NCBI GenBank assembly: GCA_011524605.1
Contig: WTKA01000157.1
Location: 1 to 52,761, forward strand
Length of the DNA: 52,761 bases
Direction: 5' to 3'
Origin: Hyphomicrobiales bacterium
GTDB lineage: Bacteria > Pseudomonadota > Alphaproteobacteria > Rhizobiales > WTKA01
Shown here: in pieces, positions 26,302 through 36,218 of the stretch
Layout of the letters: every line of letters begins with the position of its first letter
Numbering within the stretch: position 1 is the first letter of the stretch
Notes under the pieces: model-generated
What the model was told of the DNA's origin: nothing
The model's input: only the letters and a program-made list of their open reading frames with translations
Database searches by the model: none
Program-made: the position numbers and the translations under genes

Positions 26302-27842
26302 TTCTTAAAAAGATTTTTTGCCTGAGATACCCAATCTTCTCGTTCAATGCGCCCTTTGAATGATAATAAATCATCATACTTAAAGATATCATTCTTTGTC
26401 CAATTGGCAATTTGTGCAAAATTAGTAATGCCAGCTGCATTTAGACTTTCTTCAAGTTTTGGCCCAATGCCTGCAATCTGCTTTAAATCATCTTTTGCGC
26501 TATTTCCAGATTCCACATTTTTTTTAGCTTTAGCTGCTGAAGCATTGCTAGATTTTTCTGAACCCGGCGTTGGGTGAGCGGCAATAAATGATTGAATAAC
26601 AGGTGCAATTTCATTGCGATAACGGCTACCAGAAAAAACACCATAATGCCCAACTTTAGGCTGCTCATAATGCTCTTTTTTATCTGATGCTAAATTTGTT
26701 GAAACTTCCAAAGCAGCTCTAGTCTGCCCTTTGCCTGAGATATCATCTTTCTCGCCTTCAACAGTCAAAATTGAGATATTTTTAATGGCACTACAGTCCA
26801 CCTGAACACCACGGTGAACCAACTCACCTTTTGGCAATGAATGCTTGCAAAAGACTTCATCAACAGTTTGAAGATAAAATTCTGCGGTTAAATCCATAAC
26901 AGCTAAATATTCATCATAGAAATCACGATGCTTTTCTGCAGATTCGCCATCACCTTCAACCAAATGATCAAACAGATTATGATGCGCTTCAATATGACGA
27001 TCTAAATTCATTGACATGAAGCCAGTGAGCTGTAAAAAACCAGGATAGACTTGGCGCGTCATACCCGGATGAGGGAATGGTACTTTTACAATCACATTTT
27101 CTTTGAACCAAGCAATGCCTTTTGATTCAGCTAAAGTATTTACTGCTGTTGGACTGCATCTTGTATCAATAGGGCCACCCATTAAAGTCATCGTAGAGGG
27201 AACAGCTTCATCCCCCATCATTTCCATATAAGTTGTTGCAGCTAAAACAGGGACAGCTGGCTGACAAACAGCCATAACATGGACGCCTCGTCCTAGATGG
27301 TGGAAAATATCAATCAAATAATCAATATAATCATTTAAATCAAAATCACCCGCAGATAGAGGCACTTCACGCGCATCTGTCCAGTCTGTTATATAAACAT
27401 CATAATGGGGCAACATCGGCAGAACAGTATCACGCAGCAACGTGGCATAATGGCCCGACATAGGAGCAACAATTAATAGTTTAGGATCTGCTTTGCGCTG
27501 TGGAGATACATTTCTTTGAAAATGGATAAGGCTACAAAAAGGTTTTTGCCAAACAACTTGTTCAGTAATGTCAATCTCTTCGCCATCAATGATCGTTGAA
27601 GTATGACCAAATTCAGGCTTGCCATAGCGACGTGTCATACGCTCAAAAACTTCTGACCAAGCAGAAATGCCACGCCCAATCGGCGTTGCAGCAAGAGGAT
27701 TGAGCGGACTTTTAAAATAATTCCCAGTATTTCTTGCAAGAAAGCGAGCTGGCATTGCTGTTGCATGTGCCATTTCATATAGATAATAAAGTGGAATTGC
27801 TGACCCTTGGGTTGGCGCCTTAAACATATTTTGCCATTCCAT
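26298..27842 (-). CDS. phaZ: Intracellular PHA depolymerase with helix-hairpin-helix tail
   Basis: The first 410 residues match intracellular polyhydroxyalkanoate depolymerase: YYLYEMAHATAMPARFLA at the start, LIVAPMSGHYATLLRDTV, DWTDAREVPLSAG, AVCQPAVPVLAA around the likely nucleophile, and VGHYGVFSGSRYR at the end. It would cut stored PHA granules to hydroxy acids. After an Ala/Ser/Lys linker, about 65 extra residues (DLKQIAGIGPKLEESLNAAG ... LSFKGRIERE) form a helix-hairpin-helix domain like that at the C-termini of alphaproteobacterial NuoE and L21. ATG 27842 is chosen, with AAGGAG upstream, over 27872. The domain addition is unusual for this enzyme. Confidence 0.9.
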   Translation of the reverse strand: MEWQNMFKAPTQGSAIPLYYLYEMAHATAMPARFLARNTGNYFKSPLNPLAATPIGRGISAWSEVFERMTRRYGKPEFGHTSTIIDGEEIDITEQVVWQKPFCSLIHFQRNVSPQRKADPKLLIVAPMSGHYATLLRDTVLPMLPHYDVYITDWTDAREVPLSAGDFDLNDYIDYLIDIFHHLGRGVHVMAVCQPAVPVLAATTYMEMMGDEAVPSTMTLMGGPIDTRCSPTAVNTLAESKGIAWFKENVIVKVPFPHPGMTRQVYPGFLQLTGFMSMNLDRHIEAHHNLFDHLVEGDGESAEKHRDFYDEYLAVMDLTAEFYLQTVDEVFCKHSLPKGELVHRGVQVDCSAIKNISILTVEGEKDDISGKGQTRAALEVSTNLASDKKEHYEQPKVGHYGVFSGSRYRNEIAPVIQSFIAAHPTPGSEKSSNASAAKAKKNVESGNSAKDDLKQIAGIGPKLEESLNAAGITNFAQIANWTKNDIFKYDDLLSFKGRIEREDWVSQAKNLFKK

Positions 27843-28028
27843 AATGTAAACTCCTTTGTTGCACCGCAACAAACTATACTATAAAATAGATTAATGCTAG
27901 GATAATTCGAGAACAACTATCTAAATTATGCTAAAAATAATTAAAATTATTATAATTATTTGTGAACAGCCCCTTAAAAACAATTAATAATTGTAAATTT
28001 TTTAAAATTTCAACCTTGAAAATAGCCA

Positions 28029-29342
28029 ATGATTACAAAGCATAAAAATACAACACCCGCTCTATCTAATACTGCACGGGGCATTAAACTTGATACACTT
28101 GTCCGCTTAAGATGGCTTGCCATACTTGGACAATGTATCACAATCGTCATTGTATATTTTGTGCTGGAATTTGATCTTCCCTTTATTGAATGCATGCTTA
28201 TCATGAGCATAGGTCTTATTCTTAATATTATCTTACAATTAAAATATAGCAGCGCTAAGTGGGTATCCCATTGGTTTTCCACCCTATCCCTTTCCATGGA
28301 TATTTCGCAGCTCGCAGCAATTATCTATTTCACAGGAGGGCTAACCAATCCATTTGCGATTATGCTACTTGCCCCTGTGCTTTTTTCAGCTGGATCCCTA
28401 CCAAAACGAAATACTTTTTTTCTGGGCATCATCATCCTTGCAATTGTTATCCTCTTAAGCAATTGGCACCGCCCTCTGCCATGGATTTCTAATATCGACT
28501 TGCTCCTGCCTCCCCTCTATTTAATTGGTGTTGCGGCAAGTGTGACATGTTTCATGCTCTTTGCAGGTCTATTTATATATAGATTAGCAAATGAAACCGG
28601 CCAAATGGCAAAAGCGCTCGCAGCAACCGAAATTGTTTTACAACGCGAACAACATCTATCAGCCTTAGATGGGCTAGCAGCGGCGGCGGCGCATGAATTA
28701 GGCACACCACTCGCCACCATAGCCGTTGTTGCAGGGGAGCTTGGTAAAGAAAGCAACTTAGAAGCCCATATGAAAGATGATTTAAAGCTTATTCAGGAAC
28801 AAACGGCACGATGCCGTGATATATTAAAACGACTATCAGATCCTGAAATAAGTGGTGTTGAACATTTGCAAAATTTGACTATTGAGCAATTTATTGAAGA
28901 AATTATTGAAGGCCATAGCATTGACGATAAAGAGATTAAGGTCTTTATTCCCAGCAACAAGCCCAATCGACCTAATTTCACACGTAATTCTGGGGTCATG
29001 TATGGGCTTTATAACTTGATTGAAAATGCCATTGATTTTGCGCATAGCGAAGTACAAATATCAGCAAATTGGGATGATAACTCTATCTATTTAGACATCA
29101 TGGATGATGGCCCTGGATTTGAATATGGTATTTTAGATAGATTGGGAGAGCCTTATGTTTCATCAAGACGGGGGCATTTAAGTGAAATTCAAATTGAAAG
29201 AGGGGGCATGGGGCTTGGTTTCTTTATCGCTCGCTCAATGCTCGCCCGCGACAATGCAATCTTAAAAGCGCAAAACAAACCCATCCCTGAAAAAGGCGCT
29301 CATATTTCTATTGTATGGGATAGAAATATGCATAGTATGTAA
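28029..29342 (+). CDS. regB: Redox sensor histidine kinase RegB/PrrB/ActS
   Basis: The 437-residue kinase has about six membrane helices (30-185) with the quinone-binding motif GGLTNPF near residue 104. The H-box is AAAAHELGTPLATI with His222, and the redox-active cysteine of the family is present as Cys262 in ARCRDIL. The ATPase domain shows NLIENAIDFA, DDGPGF and GGMGLGFFIA. RegB phosphorylates RegA under reducing conditions; the regA gene lies at 10340. The usual senC-regA neighbours are absent; a heme-type chemoreceptor gene follows. No strong ribosome binding site is visible before the ATG. Confidence 0.93.
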   Translation: MITKHKNTTPALSNTARGIKLDTLVRLRWLAILGQCITIVIVYFVLEFDLPFIECMLIMSIGLILNIILQLKYSSAKWVSHWFSTLSLSMDISQLAAIIYFTGGLTNPFAIMLLAPVLFSAGSLPKRNTFFLGIIILAIVILLSNWHRPLPWISNIDLLLPPLYLIGVAASVTCFMLFAGLFIYRLANETGQMAKALAATEIVLQREQHLSALDGLAAAAAHELGTPLATIAVVAGELGKESNLEAHMKDDLKLIQEQTARCRDILKRLSDPEISGVEHLQNLTIEQFIEEIIEGHSIDDKEIKVFIPSNKPNRPNFTRNSGVMYGLYNLIENAIDFAHSEVQISANWDDNSIYLDIMDDGPGFEYGILDRLGEPYVSSRRGHLSEIQIERGGMGLGFFIARSMLARDNAILKAQNKPIPEKGAHISIVWDRNMHSM

Positions 29343-29452
29343 ACATTAACAATTTTACTTAAAGTTAAGAATATTATTATTATAGTTAATGATAAATAAT
29401 TTTATGAATTTACAAACATAAAAATATTCACATAAATTAAGTCACAAATATC

Positions 29453-31195
29453 ATGCGTATAAAAAAATCCATTTTATGGAAATTGATTTTCCCCATTCCC
29501 CTTTTATTGGCTAGTTGCTTTATTATTATCTCAATAATAATTCCAATTTTTTTAGAAAAAAATATTGAGGCAGATACATCTGTTGCTGCCCATCGGCTAA
29601 CTGATAACATAAAATCGATAAGAAGCTATTATTCCAGTAATGTCGTAGCAAAAGTAAAAGCTCAAAAGAGTATGAAAACATCAATCAATCATAAAGATGT
29701 TGCGGACGCTATTCCTGTACCTGTTACTTTTGTTCATGATGTTAGTGACATATTAAAAGATAATAATATTAATATTCAACTTTATAGCCCTCATCCCTTT
29801 AAAGGTAGAAAACACGAATTAACCGATTATCAAAAGCAGGCTTGGGATTTCTTACAGGCAAATCCAGACAAGCCCTTCACAAAAAAAGAAACAATCGATG
29901 GTAGAGAATATTTATGGTATTCAACTGCTGACCTTATGACCAATGAGTCATGCGTTAACTGTCATAATAGCCACCCTAGTTCGAGTAAAACTGACTGGAA
30001 AATAAATGACGTTAGAGGCGTTTTTCAAGTCCGTATCGATGTACAAGATCAAATTATTCGAGCTCAAGAAACGGGAAAAGAAATATTATCAGTTATATTC
30101 GTTGTAATCTGCTTACTTATGATAACATCATATATGATTGCAAACCCAATTGTTAAAAAATTAAAAATACTGACTAAGCAAATGAATAGTCTAAGTGTTA
30201 AACATGATCAAAAAAACATCACATCTAATGCTAGAGATGAAATGGAAGAGATGCATAACTCACTCCATATTTTTAGAAATAATCAAGCCGAGATAGAGCA
30301 ATTACGCGCTAAAGAAGATGAATATCTGCATAATCAACAAAAAACATTGAAAGAAAATATTCAAAAACTACTCTCTAATATCACTAAGAATGTTGAAGAG
30401 AAGGTTGTTAGCATAGTTGACAAGCAAAATAACCTACACCAGGATATTGATAATTTATTTGTATCGACAAATAGCGTAGAACAAGAGACATCGGAAATTA
30501 AGAATAGTGTCTTAAGTGTTCAGCAAGACATAACTGATGCTGCGCAATCATCGCAGATAATTTCGAAAGCTTTTTCAGAAGTTATTACTGATGTTACCAA
30601 TTCTGCAGCTATAGCTTCAAATGCTGTTAATGATGCAACAAACACACATGAAACAATAGCAACCTTGAGTGCGACAGCAGATAAAATCAGTGATATTACC
30701 CAGCTAATCAGTGATATCGCGGGTCAAACAAATTTATTAGCTTTGAATGCTACAATTGAAGCTGCAAGGGCTGGAGAAGCCGGGAAAGGCTTTTCAGTTG
30801 TTGCGTCAGAAGTTAAGAATCTAGCAAACCAGACTAATGTTGCTGCTGAAAGCATCTCAAAACAAATTGAATCCATACAGCTAGCAACCGATAAGTCTGT
30901 GCAAGATATCAGCAATATTTGCAGCACAATTGAAGAGCTTGATAAAACAGCAAAGTTTATTGAAAACTCCGTTTTAAGTCAGCTCACTGCTTTGAGTAAT
31001 GTGACAAGTAAAATTGACCAAGCTACCAAAAGCAATGACGAAATGTCTCAAAAAATCAATAGTGCATCTAACGCAGCGGCACAAAGCAAAAAGCTTGCTA
31101 ATCATATGAAAAAATCTGCAGACGGTATTTTTGGTGAAATGTCTACCTTAAAAGATGACATTAATGAAACAATTCGTCATTCAGGTAATATGTAA
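29453..31195 (+). CDS. Methyl-accepting chemotaxis protein with heme-type CxxCH sensor
   Basis: The 580-residue receptor has a first membrane helix (about 9-31), a periplasmic domain of about 170 residues, a second helix (about 206-229), a HAMP-like stretch and a signalling domain. The sensor domain resembles DUF3365/Tll0287-like domains and contains SCVNCH near residues 166-171, a c-type heme attachment motif. The signalling hairpin tip is [23 protein letters not shown] with EVKNLANQT near residues 424-460. A covalent heme in the periplasm suggests sensing of redox state, oxygen or NO; that is inference. It lies 110 nt after regB, in very AT-rich DNA. Confidence 0.88.
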   Translation: MRIKKSILWKLIFPIPLLLASCFIIISIIIPIFLEKNIEADTSVAAHRLTDNIKSIRSYYSSNVVAKVKAQKSMKTSINHKDVADAIPVPVTFVHDVSDILKDNNINIQLYSPHPFKGRKHELTDYQKQAWDFLQANPDKPFTKKETIDGREYLWYSTADLMTNESCVNCHNSHPSSSKTDWKINDVRGVFQVRIDVQDQIIRAQETGKEILSVIFVVICLLMITSYMIANPIVKKLKILTKQMNSLSVKHDQKNITSNARDEMEEMHNSLHIFRNNQAEIEQLRAKEDEYLHNQQKTLKENIQKLLSNITKNVEEKVVSIVDKQNNLHQDIDNLFVSTNSVEQETSEIKNSVLSVQQDITDAAQSSQIISKAFSEVITDVTNSAAIASNAVNDATNTHETIATLSATADKISDITQLISDIAGQTNLLALNATIEAARAGEAGKGFSVVASEVKNLANQTNVAAESISKQIESIQLATDKSVQDISNICSTIEELDKTAKFIENSVLSQLTALSNVTSKIDQATKSNDEMSQKINSASNAAAQSKKLANHMKKSADGIFGEMSTLKDDINETIRHSGNM

Positions 31196-31294
31196 AAATG
31201 TTCTAATCAAATGCTAAATAAGTTCTTGTTCTCTATCTATGCTTTCTATAGATCTTTGCCAATAACAAATTCACATAAAATAGATCAAAATCCC
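31196..31294. other. Spacer between chemoreceptor gene and MITE
   Basis: No gene. AT-rich, with no convincing terminator stem. The full mobile element starts at its right edge. Confidence 0.4.
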
Positions 31295-31560
31295 AGGCTC
31301 AGGACCTATTAATTTTGTTCAATTCTGTTTGAATTAAAACTATTAGGTGGATGAAAATAAAGTAAAATCATCGTTTTGCTATTGTTAAAACTTTATTTTT
31401 GACAGATGATGCTTTTAACTCAAACCCAAAGGGCACTATATATTTACACCATGAATGCGTCAAAAAAGCTTAAAATTACCTGTAATTCCGTCGCTTTCTT
31501 TCCTGTTCATAGCGTAAATCTATTGGTGCAGAATGGACTAAATTAATAGGTCCTGAGCCT
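31295..31560 (+). mobile_element. Full-length 266-bp MITE with 19-bp terminal inverted repeats
   Basis: The ends are AGGCTCAGGACCTATTAAT at 31295-31313 and its exact reverse complement at 31542-31560; with mismatches the pairing extends to about 35 bp. There is no coding capacity. An internal inverted repeat (GGGCAC..TATATTTAC near 31431 against GTAAATCTATTGGTGC near 31514) would fold. Related DNA lies at 13063-13257 and at the right end of the window. The right end directly adjoins the stop codon of the thioredoxin-TPR gene. It is probably moved in trans by an IS transposase, possibly one with a CTAG-like target. Confidence 0.85.
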
Positions 31561-32488
31561 AGCTAAACAGAACAGCTGATAGTTTTTTTCTACCGGAAAC
31601 AGCGGCAGGATCTTTAAAACCCCAAGCATTGAAAAATTCTAACAATTTTGCTCGCGCGCCATCATCTTGCCATTCACGATCTGTTTTTATGATATGAATA
31701 AGATGATCGACCGCCGCGTCTTTATCGCCTTTCGCCGCCAAACCTTCAGCTAAAGCAAAACGGGCTTCATGATCTGCAGCATTGTCTTCTATCTTAGCTA
31801 GCAAAGGACCAAGTTCGCCAACTTCATCTGCCTTTTTTGCGACCTGTAATGCCGCCTCAGCACTTTTGACTTCTGCTGTCTTTAACATTTCATCGTTCAT
31901 TGCCTCAAGCAGCTCTTCGGCAGCTTCTATATCGCCACCTGCGATATTGCATTTCACCATGCCAGCCATTGCAGCCGCACTATCTTCATCAATTTGAATG
32001 ATTTCAAAATAAGCCGACAAAGCCTCTTCATGTTTTCCGTCTACTAATAACGCATCTGCCTCTTCGAGCATTGGCCCTATATCAGGAATGCCCAAATCTC
32101 CTGCATGTTTTTCAATAAATGCTTTTATTTGGCCTTCAGGCTGAACGCCCATAAAACCATCAACAGGCTGACCATCCTTAAAAGCAAAAACCGCTGGAAC
32201 AGATTGTACGCCAAGCTGCCCTGCGACTTCAGGATCAGTATCAATATTCATTTTTGCTAATTTTACCTTGCCATCAGCATCCTTAACAATTTTTTCTAAT
32301 ACAGGTGTTAATTGCGTACATGGCCCGCACCAAGGCGCCCAAAAATCAACAAGGACTAGCTGCACCATCGATGCTTCTATGACTTCAGTCATAAAATCTT
32401 GCGTTTTAACATCAACAATATGCTCACTTTTAACAGTTGAACCAGAATTAGATGAATTTGCGCCGATAATCTGCATAAAAAGCCCCAT
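31559..32488 (-). CDS. Thioredoxin-TPR co-chaperone, YbbN/CnoX-like
   Basis: The 309-residue protein has a thioredoxin domain (about 25-130) with WCGPC near residues 52-56 and a cis-Pro in QSVPAVFAF, then TPR-like repeats with the DHEARFALAEGLAAKGD segment and the family ending GRKKLSAVLFS. CnoX proteins protect chaperone substrates from oxidation; the alphaproteobacterial form keeps the active CGPC. Start ATG 32488 or 32476 is undecided. The TAG stop overlaps the terminal bases of the mobile element; the C-terminus looks complete, so the insertion seems harmless to the protein. Confidence 0.9.
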   Translation of the reverse strand: MGLFMQIIGANSSNSGSTVKSEHIVDVKTQDFMTEVIEASMVQLVLVDFWAPWCGPCTQLTPVLEKIVKDADGKVKLAKMNIDTDPEVAGQLGVQSVPAVFAFKDGQPVDGFMGVQPEGQIKAFIEKHAGDLGIPDIGPMLEEADALLVDGKHEEALSAYFEIIQIDEDSAAAMAGMVKCNIAGGDIEAAEELLEAMNDEMLKTAEVKSAEAALQVAKKADEVGELGPLLAKIEDNAADHEARFALAEGLAAKGDKDAAVDHLIHIIKTDREWQDDGARAKLLEFFNAWGFKDPAAVSGRKKLSAVLFS

Positions 32489-32565
32489 GAATGAAATTAA
32501 GGATATTATCTATGGAAATAAGGATATTTATGAAAAATAACAACCCCTACCCAACAAACTTCTGT

Positions 32566-33066
32566 TCACTCTTTTTGTGGCACATGCATTTGCATAGGTT
32601 CTTTATGGTTAGCGACTATAAATCTCAACAAATCTTTTGAGCCTAATGTGACCGTCGCTGTATTGACTAAAGGGTGATAGTTGAGCTTTTCTTGTTCAAG
32701 CATGCTTTTATCTAAAACCACTGTCACTTCTTTCTCAAGATCATTGAGCGCGGCAAAAGGGGTTACAGACCCCGGTTCAACCCCCAGCTTTTCCATCAAT
32801 AATTCAGGCTTTCCAAAAGAAATGCGCCCTACGGCAAATATTTTTTCAAGCTGTTTTAAATCAACACGCCAATCTTCTAAAACGACAATAAGAAACAACT
32901 GTCCTTTCTTCGTTTTTAAAAATAAATTTTTACAATGACCGCCTTCAATTTCCCCTCGAAATTTCTGGCTATCTTCAACCGTATGAAGCGGCTGGTGCTC
33001 ATGATATTGATATATAATCTGCATTTCATCTAATTTTGCACAAAGCTGTTCGGGAGATAAAGCCAT
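32566..33066 (-). CDS. Prolyl-tRNA editing protein, ProXp-ala/YbaK family
   Basis: The roughly 166-residue protein starts MALSPEQLCAKLDEM, with AGGA before the ATG at 33066; the frame extends to 33177 but that part looks non-coding. The family is shown by the HQPLHTVEDS segment, GGHCKNLFLKTKKGQLFLIV, the RISFGKPELL stretch, and GSVTPFAALND. Such proteins hydrolyse mischarged Ala-tRNA(Pro) in trans and protect translation fidelity. Length fits the stand-alone form. Confidence 0.85.
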   Translation of the reverse strand: MALSPEQLCAKLDEMQIIYQYHEHQPLHTVEDSQKFRGEIEGGHCKNLFLKTKKGQLFLIVVLEDWRVDLKQLEKIFAVGRISFGKPELLMEKLGVEPGSVTPFAALNDLEKEVTVVLDKSMLEQEKLNYHPLVNTATVTLGSKDLLRFIVANHKEPMQMHVPQKE

Positions 33067-33225
33067 ATTTTTCCTATAAATTTCACATATAAGGGCAGAG
33101 CCCCTAATATAGACGCACATTACAAATATGTGAAGATTTGTGTCTTGCATTCCTTGATATTCCATTACATAGTTCACAAAGACAGTGAAGTAAAAGAATG
33201 ATATAGTATAGGATTACTATTTTAC

Positions 33226-33978
33226 ATGTATTATCTGGTGCAGATCTTTAGACAGATTAAGCTATTAGCGTTTGTTTTTGCACTGTCTTCGCCTGCAAAT
33301 GCAGTTGAAGTTGAAAATCCTAAGATTATTCTAGAACTTTATACATCTCAAGGCTGCTCTTCTTGCCCTGCGGCGGATAAAATATTCAAACATTTCATTG
33401 ATAGTCCTGATATATTGGCTCTATCTTTGCATGTCACTTATTGGGATCGCTTAGGCTGGAAAGACAATTTAGCAAAACCAGCTTTCACCAATCGTCAATA
33501 TAATTATGCCGATACAATAAAAACAGGGCAAGTCTACACGCCTCAAATGGTTGTTGACGGCAGAAAGCATATAATAGGATCAAGACTGGGTGATATTGAG
33601 CTTGCTGTTCAAAAAGCAAAAATGGGTAAATCTCTGCTTAAGCCACTCAATTTAGAGCTCGTTGAAAATAAAGACGGGCTAAATATTGTGATTAGCCCTA
33701 TTGAAGATACCATCAGTGATGAATATAAAATCATAGCTCTGCCTTACATAACACAAATCGATGCGAAGATTAAAAAGGGAGAGAATGCTGGAAAAAATAT
33801 TTCCTATTATAATGTCGTAAAAGAAATTTATAACTTAGGGAATGAACAGAGTGATACCGTAAAGGCAAAATTTAATAATATTGATTTAGCTTATTATTCT
33901 GGCGTTGCCGTTCTAGTACAAAAATATAATGATAACAAAGAAGCTGAAATCATAAGAGCTGCCCATATTAAATTCTAG
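33226..33978 (+). CDS. DUF1223 secreted thioredoxin-like protein
   Basis: The 250-residue protein has a hydrophobic N-terminal signal peptide with probable cleavage after PANA. A DUF1223 domain follows: LELYTSQGCSSCPAADK near residues 36-52 with a CSSC pair, LHVTYWDRLGWKD, FTNRQYNYA, and YTPQMVVDGR. The fold is thioredoxin-like and the location periplasmic or outer-surface; the function is not established. It is divergent from the ProXp-ala-like gene and monocistronic. Confidence 0.88.
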   Translation: MYYLVQIFRQIKLLAFVFALSSPANAVEVENPKIILELYTSQGCSSCPAADKIFKHFIDSPDILALSLHVTYWDRLGWKDNLAKPAFTNRQYNYADTIKTGQVYTPQMVVDGRKHIIGSRLGDIELAVQKAKMGKSLLKPLNLELVENKDGLNIVISPIEDTISDEYKIIALPYITQIDAKIKKGENAGKNISYYNVVKEIYNLGNEQSDTVKAKFNNIDLAYYSGVAVLVQKYNDNKEAEIIRAAHIKF

Positions 33979-34036
33979 CTCTTCCTATTTTTTATAGAAT
34001 TCCCACGTTGCAACAATTTAAGAAGCAAACCCAAAA

Positions 34037-35095
34037 TCAATCATCATCTATGATGATACGAGGAACAAGGGCTTTGAATAGATCTTTCATTTTCAAATAA
34101 CCAACCGGTCGATCATCCTGCATAACTTGAAAGACTTTCGTCGTATCCCCTTTTGACAAGGCAATAACATTTTCTAAATTATCATTATAATCAACTTGGC
34201 CTGCAAATGTTGTTACTTTAGGATCTATCTCTGACATGATCGAACGAACGCGTAATACACGGGCGCGATTGATATCACTAACAAATTCTTCAATATAAAT
34301 ATCATTGGGATTAAGCAAAATATGCTGCGGCTCCCCTTGCTGAACAATATAACCATCTTTTAAAATAATTAAATGATCTGCCAGCTTCAATGCTTCATCC
34401 AAATCATGGGTGATAAAGATAATTGTCTTTTTAAGATCTTGCTGCAAACGCAATAGCAAATCCTGCATATTTGTTCGCACGATAGGGTCAAGCGCAGAGA
34501 AAGCCTCGTCCATAAGCATGACTTCAGAATTTGAGGTAAGCGCTCTAGCAATGCCGACCCGCTGCTGCATGCCGCCTGAACATTGATTAGGATAGGAATC
34601 TTCATATCCCTCTAATTCGACTTTTTCAATCCATTTTTGCGCTTCTTGCTCACGTTGTTTTGCTTTCATGCCGCGCAACTCTAGGGAAAGAGCGACATTT
34701 TCCATAACGGTTCTATGGGGTAAAAGAGCAAATTTTTGGAAAACCATAGACATTTTAGTTTGCCGCATCACGCGTAATTCTTCATCGCTAAGATGCATAA
34801 TATCTATATCATCCATTTTAATTTCGCCCGCTGTGGGCTCTATTAAACGATTGATATGACGGATCAATGTTGATTTACCAGATCCTGACAACCCCATAAT
34901 GACGGTTATCTCGCCTTCATGGATATCTACATTAATATCTTTAAGGCCTAAAACATGATTATGCTCTTCCAATAGCTCTGGTTTTTCCATGCCTTGTGTC
35001 GCAAAGGATAAAGCCGTTTCAGGATCATCACCAAAAATTTTATATAAATTCCGAATGGAGATTTTGACATTTTTTTCTTGCATCATCATCTCCAT
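34037..35095 (-). CDS. proV: Betaine/TMAO-type ABC transporter ATPase (ProV-like)
   Basis: The 352-residue ATPase shows Walker A GLSGSGKST, the long ProV N-terminal extension, the signature CSGGMQQRVGIARAL, Walker B VMLMDEAFSALD, and a CBS-like C-terminal region (about 285-345). It energises uptake of a quaternary amine. The start overlaps the permease stop (TAATG); a run of ATGs follows, and the one at 35083 has GGAG at better spacing. It is the last gene of the X-W-V order, which also matches the tmoXWV arrangement of marine bacteria. Confidence 0.92.
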   Translation of the reverse strand: MEMMMQEKNVKISIRNLYKIFGDDPETALSFATQGMEKPELLEEHNHVLGLKDINVDIHEGEITVIMGLSGSGKSTLIRHINRLIEPTAGEIKMDDIDIMHLSDEELRVMRQTKMSMVFQKFALLPHRTVMENVALSLELRGMKAKQREQEAQKWIEKVELEGYEDSYPNQCSGGMQQRVGIARALTSNSEVMLMDEAFSALDPIVRTNMQDLLLRLQQDLKKTIIFITHDLDEALKLADHLIILKDGYIVQQGEPQHILLNPNDIYIEEFVSDINRARVLRVRSIMSEIDPKVTTFAGQVDYNDNLENVIALSKGDTTKVFQVMQDDRPVGYLKMKDLFKALVPRIIIDDD

Positions 35096-36126
35096 TATAC
35101 GTCTTGTGTTGCGTTAATACGCGCAAGAGCTGCTTTACTCACACGGTCTAGCATGATTGCCAGTAATACAATATTGAAACCAGCAACAAAACCTGGCCCA
35201 ATTTCTAAAGCGCGAATGCCGCGTAAAACATCAACACCTAAGCCGGGGGCAGAAACAAGAGAGGCAATCACCACCATAGCCAAGGACATCATAATCGTTT
35301 GGTTGATACCAGCCATAATATTAGGCAGAGCCAAGGGGATCTCAACCTTGAATAATTTTTGCCGTGATGTCATGCCATAAGCATTTGCAGCTTCTACAAC
35401 ATCTTTATCAACAAGCCTGATCCCTAAATTTGTTAGCCTGACAACAGGTACAATCGCATAAAGAATAATAGCGATGCCATATAGTTTAGATTCAGTGACG
35501 TCAAATAAGAAAATCAATGGAATAAGATAGACAAATGTCGGCAAAGTTTGAAGCATATCTAATAGGGGAATGAATAAACGCTCTAGCCAATCTCGCCTAG
35601 ACATGGCAATGCCAATGGGTACGCCTATTGTGACGCTGATAAAGGTACAAACAAATATAATAGCGAGCGTCTGAATGGTCGAATCATAATAGTCTATATA
35701 TAAAAACCAAAGCATTGCTGCTGCTACAAAGCTTGTTATAGGCATAGAGCGACTGACTTTATAGGCCGTAAAAACAATTGCAATAAAAACAACCCACCAA
35801 GGCATTATACTCACCGTATAGAGTGCGCCATCGAGTAACCAGCTTAAAGGCTGTGTAAGTGGATCTAAAACAAATTTTAATGTATCTTTGATCGCCAAAA
35901 AACCGTCTTTAACGGCTTCTGTAAAATCACGGCTTCTTGGAAGCGCATCGCAGGCTTCATGTAAATTATCTAAAGAAGGGAATGGGACATCCCACCAAGG
36001 TGCTTCAACTTCTTCACCTTTCATTTTTGCTAATAGGTCAGCCATGTTAACTGAACCATCAACTTTTTCGGCATCGCAGCTTTCTCTAAAGCCAAGGCTA
36101 TCAAATAAGCCGTCATAAAATGCCAT
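35095..36126 (-). CDS. proW: Betaine/TMAO-type ABC transporter permease (ProW-like)
   Basis: The 343-residue inner membrane protein has a long soluble N-terminus (about 1-95), about seven membrane helices, and the cytoplasmic EAA loop EAANAYGMTSRQKLFKVEIPLALPNIMAGI that contacts the ATPase. It lies between the substrate-binding protein gene, from which a hairpin separates it, and the ATPase gene, which it overlaps. Confidence 0.92.
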   Translation of the reverse strand: MAFYDGLFDSLGFRESCDAEKVDGSVNMADLLAKMKGEEVEAPWWDVPFPSLDNLHEACDALPRSRDFTEAVKDGFLAIKDTLKFVLDPLTQPLSWLLDGALYTVSIMPWWVVFIAIVFTAYKVSRSMPITSFVAAAMLWFLYIDYYDSTIQTLAIIFVCTFISVTIGVPIGIAMSRRDWLERLFIPLLDMLQTLPTFVYLIPLIFLFDVTESKLYGIAIILYAIVPVVRLTNLGIRLVDKDVVEAANAYGMTSRQKLFKVEIPLALPNIMAGINQTIMMSLAMVVIASLVSAPGLGVDVLRGIRALEIGPGFVAGFNIVLLAIMLDRVSKAALARINATQDV

Positions 36127-36173
36127 AACATGTCCCTATATTTTGATTCTATTAACTTAGTAGACTTCATAAA

Positions 36174-36200
36174 GCACCCTCGCTGAAAAAGCGAGAGTGC
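36174..36200 (-). terminator. Intra-operon hairpin between binding protein and permease genes
   Basis: GCACCCTCGCT and AGCGAGAGTGC form an 11-bp stem with one mismatch and a 5-nt loop, 18 nt after the binding protein stop on the minus strand. A short TTTAT follows. It fits a partial terminator or mRNA stabiliser that keeps the binding protein more abundant than the membrane parts. Confidence 0.6.
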
Positions 36201-36218
36201 TCATATGATATAATATCT

